Positions 61,185-64,000 of a stretch of DNA of 64,000 bases are shown one piece after another. The notes under the pieces are model-generated. The model saw nothing but the letters and a program-made list of their open reading frames with translations, did no database searches and had not been told where the DNA came from. The translations under genes were made by a program, and so were the position numbers. The first letter of the stretch is position 1. Every line of letters begins with the position of its first letter. Origin of the DNA: Claveliimonas acetigenes (GTDB taxonomy: Bacteria > Bacillota > Clostridia > Lachnospirales > Lachnospiraceae); NCBI RefSeq assembly GCF_025567385.1, contig NZ_JAOQJU010000007.1, positions 62,001 through 126,000 on the forward strand, read 5' to 3'.

Positions 61185-61937
61185 TTATTTTCCCTGCTCT
61201 CTTGCTACCACGCAGATTCTCTCACTTTTTTCGTGAGGCGGATCCATGGTATAGGCGTCATAGGCAGTTACATACTCAAGCCCCGCCCACGCAATCAAGT
61301 CCTTCATCACATCTAAGGTATAGGCTCTCTGAAGATGAAGCTCCTGATATTTCCGATACAGCTCTTTTTCTTCTTTGATAAAAAGCGTCAATTCATATTC
61401 ATTCATCTGCTGGTCTTCATAATAATAGTTTTCCCAGATAAAACTGCAATCGTCCCTATCCTCTGCTATCGTCTGGTTCCCCAGAACTTCCCGGTATTTA
61501 TACTCTGTATTAAAATCAAAAATAAAGATTCCTTTCGGATCCAGATAGTTATTTACCAGACGAAATACCTGCTCAAGTTCCTTCTCGTCCGTAATATAAT
61601 TGACTGAATCGCAGGCGCTGATTACTCCGCGGACGGTTCCATATAACTCAAACTCCCGCATATCCTGCATTAAATAAAGAATATCCCAGCCGCTTTTCTC
61701 CTTCTTTTCCATGGCAATCTCCAGCATTTCCCCGGAATTATCCACTCCAATCATATCATATCCCTTCGCCGCCATCTTCTCCGTCATACTGCCTGTGCCG
61801 CAGCCCAGATCCAGAACAAGGCCATCTTCAATTCCGTATTCTCTTAAAATTGCTGCCAAATATTCCGCCCACTCTTCATAAGGGACATTATCCATAAATG
61901 TATCATAAACTTCTGCAAAACTGCTATAAGCATCCAC
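61185..61937 (-). CDS. Class I SAM-dependent methyltransferase
   Basis: The 250-aa protein begins MDAYSSFAEVYDTFMDNVPY, a pattern common to clostridial methyltransferases near hslO or nadE. Motif I is VLDLGCGTGSMTEKMA (about residues 40-55), motif II IGVDNSGEMLEIA, and a post-motif acidic stretch follows. The substrate is unknown. A GTG at 61937 behind AGAGGTGAATACA fits the family start; two ATG codons at 61958 give a protein seven residues longer and cannot be excluded. Confidence 0.85.
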   Translation of the reverse strand: MDAYSSFAEVYDTFMDNVPYEEWAEYLAAILREYGIEDGLVLDLGCGTGSMTEKMAAKGYDMIGVDNSGEMLEIAMEKKEKSGWDILYLMQDMREFELYGTVRGVISACDSVNYITDEKELEQVFRLVNNYLDPKGIFIFDFNTEYKYREVLGNQTIAEDRDDCSFIWENYYYEDQQMNEYELTLFIKEEKELYRKYQELHLQRAYTLDVMKDLIAWAGLEYVTAYDAYTMDPPHEKSERICVVAREQGK

Positions 61938-62079
61938 CCTGTATTCACCTCTCATCATCCAGCATTTCTGGTTCTTTATGGGTCATTGTATCCCTCTGAT
62001 TCCCCTCTGTCAATACCTGCGGCAAAGAGCCGGAAAACAATTAGGTACAGGACAAATCGCGGTTAGGTACAGGGTAAAT

Positions 62080-62128
62080 GTTAATTGCAGACGTAGTAAA
62101 GCGTCGCTTTACTACGTCTGCAATTAAT
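62080..62128. repeat. Orphan REP palindrome
   Basis: Arms 62081-62103 and 62105-62127 are identical to the right REP of the RAYT unit 14 kb away, with T instead of A at the centre. AGGTACAGG occurs twice just left (62043 and 62065 regions), as in the RAYT ends. No transposase is attached; the stop of the heptad-repeat gene touches the palindrome. Confidence 0.88.
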
Positions 62129-64000
62129 TAAATTCCTTCTGTTTCGATGATGAATTTTGTGCTTCCGTCCATTCCCTCTTTGATTCCGGCAAAGGATTTA
62201 TACGTTCTTCCCAGGTCTGACATTGCCTGGATTCTCTCTATTACCGTGTTAATATCTCCCTCAAAGATTTCCACTAATTTGTCAATTCCTGTCTCTTTAA
62301 ATTCTTTCATACCATCGGCAAGTTCCTGATTGCCATCTGCCAGTGATGCAGCTCCGTCCTGTAAGGTTTCGGCTCCTGTTTTTAATGCATCTGCCCCTTC
62401 GTCTACTGCCGTTGCTCCGGCTGCCGCCGCATTAGCTCCCGCGGCGAGCTGACCGACTCCGGCGGCAAGCTGAGTGCCTCCGTCTTGCAGCTCTTTTGTT
62501 CCGTTAAGCAGAAGACTGCTATTTGCATTCAACTGCGCTGCTCCGGCTGCCAGGCTGTCTGCCCCGTCCGAAACCTGCGCGGCGCCGGAAGCCAATGCTC
62601 CGCTTCCGTCAGACAATGCTCCGATTCCTGCCTGAAGTCCCTGGGCACCTTCTGTGAGCGTCCCCATTCCTGCCGCAAGATTGTCTGCACCGCCCTGCAT
62701 CTGCTGCAAGACATATTGTGCCGTCCCGATTGCCTGAGCAAGTTCCGTGGTTCCTGTTACCGTCGTATTCTCCGCTGCACCGGCAAGGGATGTACTGACA
62801 GCATTTCCAACAGACTGGGAAACTGCCGCTGCTGCAGTTTCCGCCTCTTCCTGAGACAGTCCGTTTGCCGTCAGCGTGTCAACCACAGAAGCATAAGCCG
62901 CCTCCGCCGCATCAGACGCCACGCCGTCCAACGGAATCTGTACGCCAATTCCCTGCGCCGCTTGTGCCGCTCCCGTAAGAGCCTGTGATAAAGAATCCAT
63001 TCCTCCTCTGATGCCTGTAATTCCTTCATTCACGCTGCCACAGCCCGCCACGACTTTATCCGCACCGTCTTTCGCGCTTGCAAGTCCTGCCTGGGCGGTA
63101 AGCACACCTTCTTCCAGCGCTTCTGCTCCCACGGCGAGCTGTCCGCTGCCTGCCGCAAGATCACTGACGCCTCCTGCATAGGCATTTACGCCATCTGCAA
63201 GTTTATTCACACCGGCAGTCAAATCCCCGGATTTGTTGTATAAAAGATTCACGCCGTCCGCCAATTCATTTACCCCATCTGCAAGTGAGCCGCTGCCGCC
63301 TGCCAGCGTTCCTGCACCGGCCGAAAGTTCTGCTGAGCCATCGGAAAGCTGCTTAGCTCCGTCTGCCGCCTGCGCCGAACCATCCACCAACTGTTCAGAT
63401 GCATTTGCCAGCTCATCAATCGAATCCCCAAAACTATCAAAATCATCTACGTCTTCCAGTCCAAATTGTTCCAACATTGTAGACGACGCTACCGTAATCG
63501 TAGGTTCGACGGATACATTTTTAACGTCAGCCGTAATGGTAATACTTTCCGGCAGGTCAATATCCAGCTCTTCCAAATCCAGATTATCTTTTAAACCGGG
63601 AAATCCAAGTCCTACTACAATATCCTTATCCGCATCGGAAATGATTTTTCCACTGTCAATGGTCACATTTTTATATTCATCGGTAGGAAGCATCATTGTC
63701 GTAACCATGGTAAACGGCAGATACATCTCTTCTTCCTTTCCGTCCACCATCACTTTTTCCTTTGTTTTATTAACATATTCAATATGAATCTCCGCTTTTC
63801 CGCTTTTTCCACTAAATTCTTCAGCACTTACTTCCTTCCCGTCTAATTTGTAAGAAACCTTCACCTCCACAGGAAGCTCTTTCTCCGTCGTTCCCTGATA
63901 ATAAATATCATTTCCCTTTGCATTCCAGCTAATCGTATCTCCACTGCCTGTGGTAAATGTTTCCTCGCCCTTTATATTCTTAATTTCCTCCAGTCCGGAC
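62128..64000 (-). CDS. Envelope protein with X-X-X-Leu-X-X-Gly heptad repeats, 5' end cut
   Basis: The frame is open to the window edge; 623 codons are visible plus a partial one. The upstream part shows beta-rich sequence (LEEIKNIKGEETFTTGSGDT ... ITITADVKNVSVEPTITV). From about residue 190 of the visible part run many heptad-like units with Leu and Gly at fixed places (LSDGSAELSAGAGTLAGGSG, ELADGVNLL, QLAAGVGQLAAGA), the TIGR03057 repeat seen in YhgE/Pip-like envelope proteins. No C-terminal membrane helix is seen; it ends FIIETEGI. It is probably exported, as an extended rod. The last 133 bases upstream of the GTG at 63870 are in frame, so that GTG is not the start. Confidence 0.8.
   Translation of the reverse strand, partial: SGLEEIKNIKGEETFTTGSGDTISWNAKGNDIYYQGTTEKELPVEVKVSYKLDGKEVSAEEFSGKSGKAEIHIEYVNKTKEKVMVDGKEEEMYLPFTMVTTMMLPTDEYKNVTIDSGKIISDADKDIVVGLGFPGLKDNLDLEELDIDLPESITITADVKNVSVEPTITVASSTMLEQFGLEDVDDFDSFGDSIDELANASEQLVDGSAQAADGAKQLSDGSAELSAGAGTLAGGSGSLADGVNELADGVNLLYNKSGDLTAGVNKLADGVNAYAGGVSDLAAGSGQLAVGAEALEEGVLTAQAGLASAKDGADKVVAGCGSVNEGITGIRGGMDSLSQALTGAAQAAQGIGVQIPLDGVASDAAEAAYASVVDTLTANGLSQEEAETAAAAVSQSVGNAVSTSLAGAAENTTVTGTTELAQAIGTAQYVLQQMQGGADNLAAGMGTLTEGAQGLQAGIGALSDGSGALASGAAQVSDGADSLAAGAAQLNANSSLLLNGTKELQDGGTQLAAGVGQLAAGANAAAAGATAVDEGADALKTGAETLQDGAASLADGNQELADGMKEFKETGIDKLVEIFEGDINTVIERIQAMSDLGRTYKSFAGIKEGMDGSTKFIIETEGI

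Noticed and set aside
62128..63870. GTG at 63870 as start of the heptad-repeat gene
   Set aside because: The frame stays open and protein-like up to the window edge, so the gene is cut by the window.

Overview
The window looks like a chromosomal segment of an anaerobic, spore-lineage Firmicute, most likely a Lachnospiraceae gut bacterium. The reasons are the sigma-H gene in its usual cluster, strong AGGAGG ribosome binding sites, an HrcA/CIRCE heat-shock operon, a Cys T-box, LexA boxes of the GAAC-N4-GTT(C/T) type, and many small clostridial genes. It is draft sequence: 284 N bases fill 14559-14842. Most genes lie on the minus strand. I see no phage, CRISPR array or rRNA.

Layout. 1-3100: small membrane or secreted proteins, a 52-aa basic peptide gene and a C39-like secreted peptidase broken by three frameshifts. 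3100-9800: purA, cardiolipin synthase, a small protein with 11-residue repeats, a MocR regulator and glnS. 9890-14470: tRNA-Thr, then the conserved cysE-cysS-mrnC-rlmB-sigH run behind a cysteine T-box. 14560-19800: the assembly gap, a truncated membrane protein, a 49-aa acidic Trp/Gly peptide directly behind a large secreted LamG/Big_2 protein, and an Rpn-type nuclease gene between inverted hairpin copies. 19800-28400: an Eis-like acetyltransferase, ispF, ymaF, tRNA-Met and tRNA-Val, gdhA with an attenuator, single-chain purL and a DUF1461 membrane protein.

28450-32970 is the most interesting locus. Three overlapping or closely spaced genes encode a radical SAM DNA-repair-family protein, a TIGR03915/DUF4130 protein and a PD-(D/E)XK nuclease fused to an XPD/DinG-type Fe-S helicase. 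They follow one sigma-A promoter that carries two LexA-type boxes, and the radical SAM protein has a QLSLF sliding-clamp motif. Together these point to a damage-induced DNA processing system whose chemistry is not established.

33100-42000: mrp, ridA, an ornithine cyclodeaminase homologue, an iron alcohol dehydrogenase, and an ABC-2 exporter divergent from a NarL-type two-component system with shared TGACAWTTGTCA operators. 41950-46910: hrcA-grpE-dnaK-dnaJ. 46930-47900: a REP-associated tyrosine transposase flanked by 85-bp inverted ends that contain REP palindromes; an orphan REP copy sits at 62080. 48200-64000: housekeeping genes (rarA, tcdA, polysaccharide deacetylase, MATE pump, flavin reductase, CBS-type pyrophosphatase, a two-domain S1 protein, nadE, hslO), a pRiA4b/SEC-C protein and a heptad-repeat envelope protein cut by the window end.
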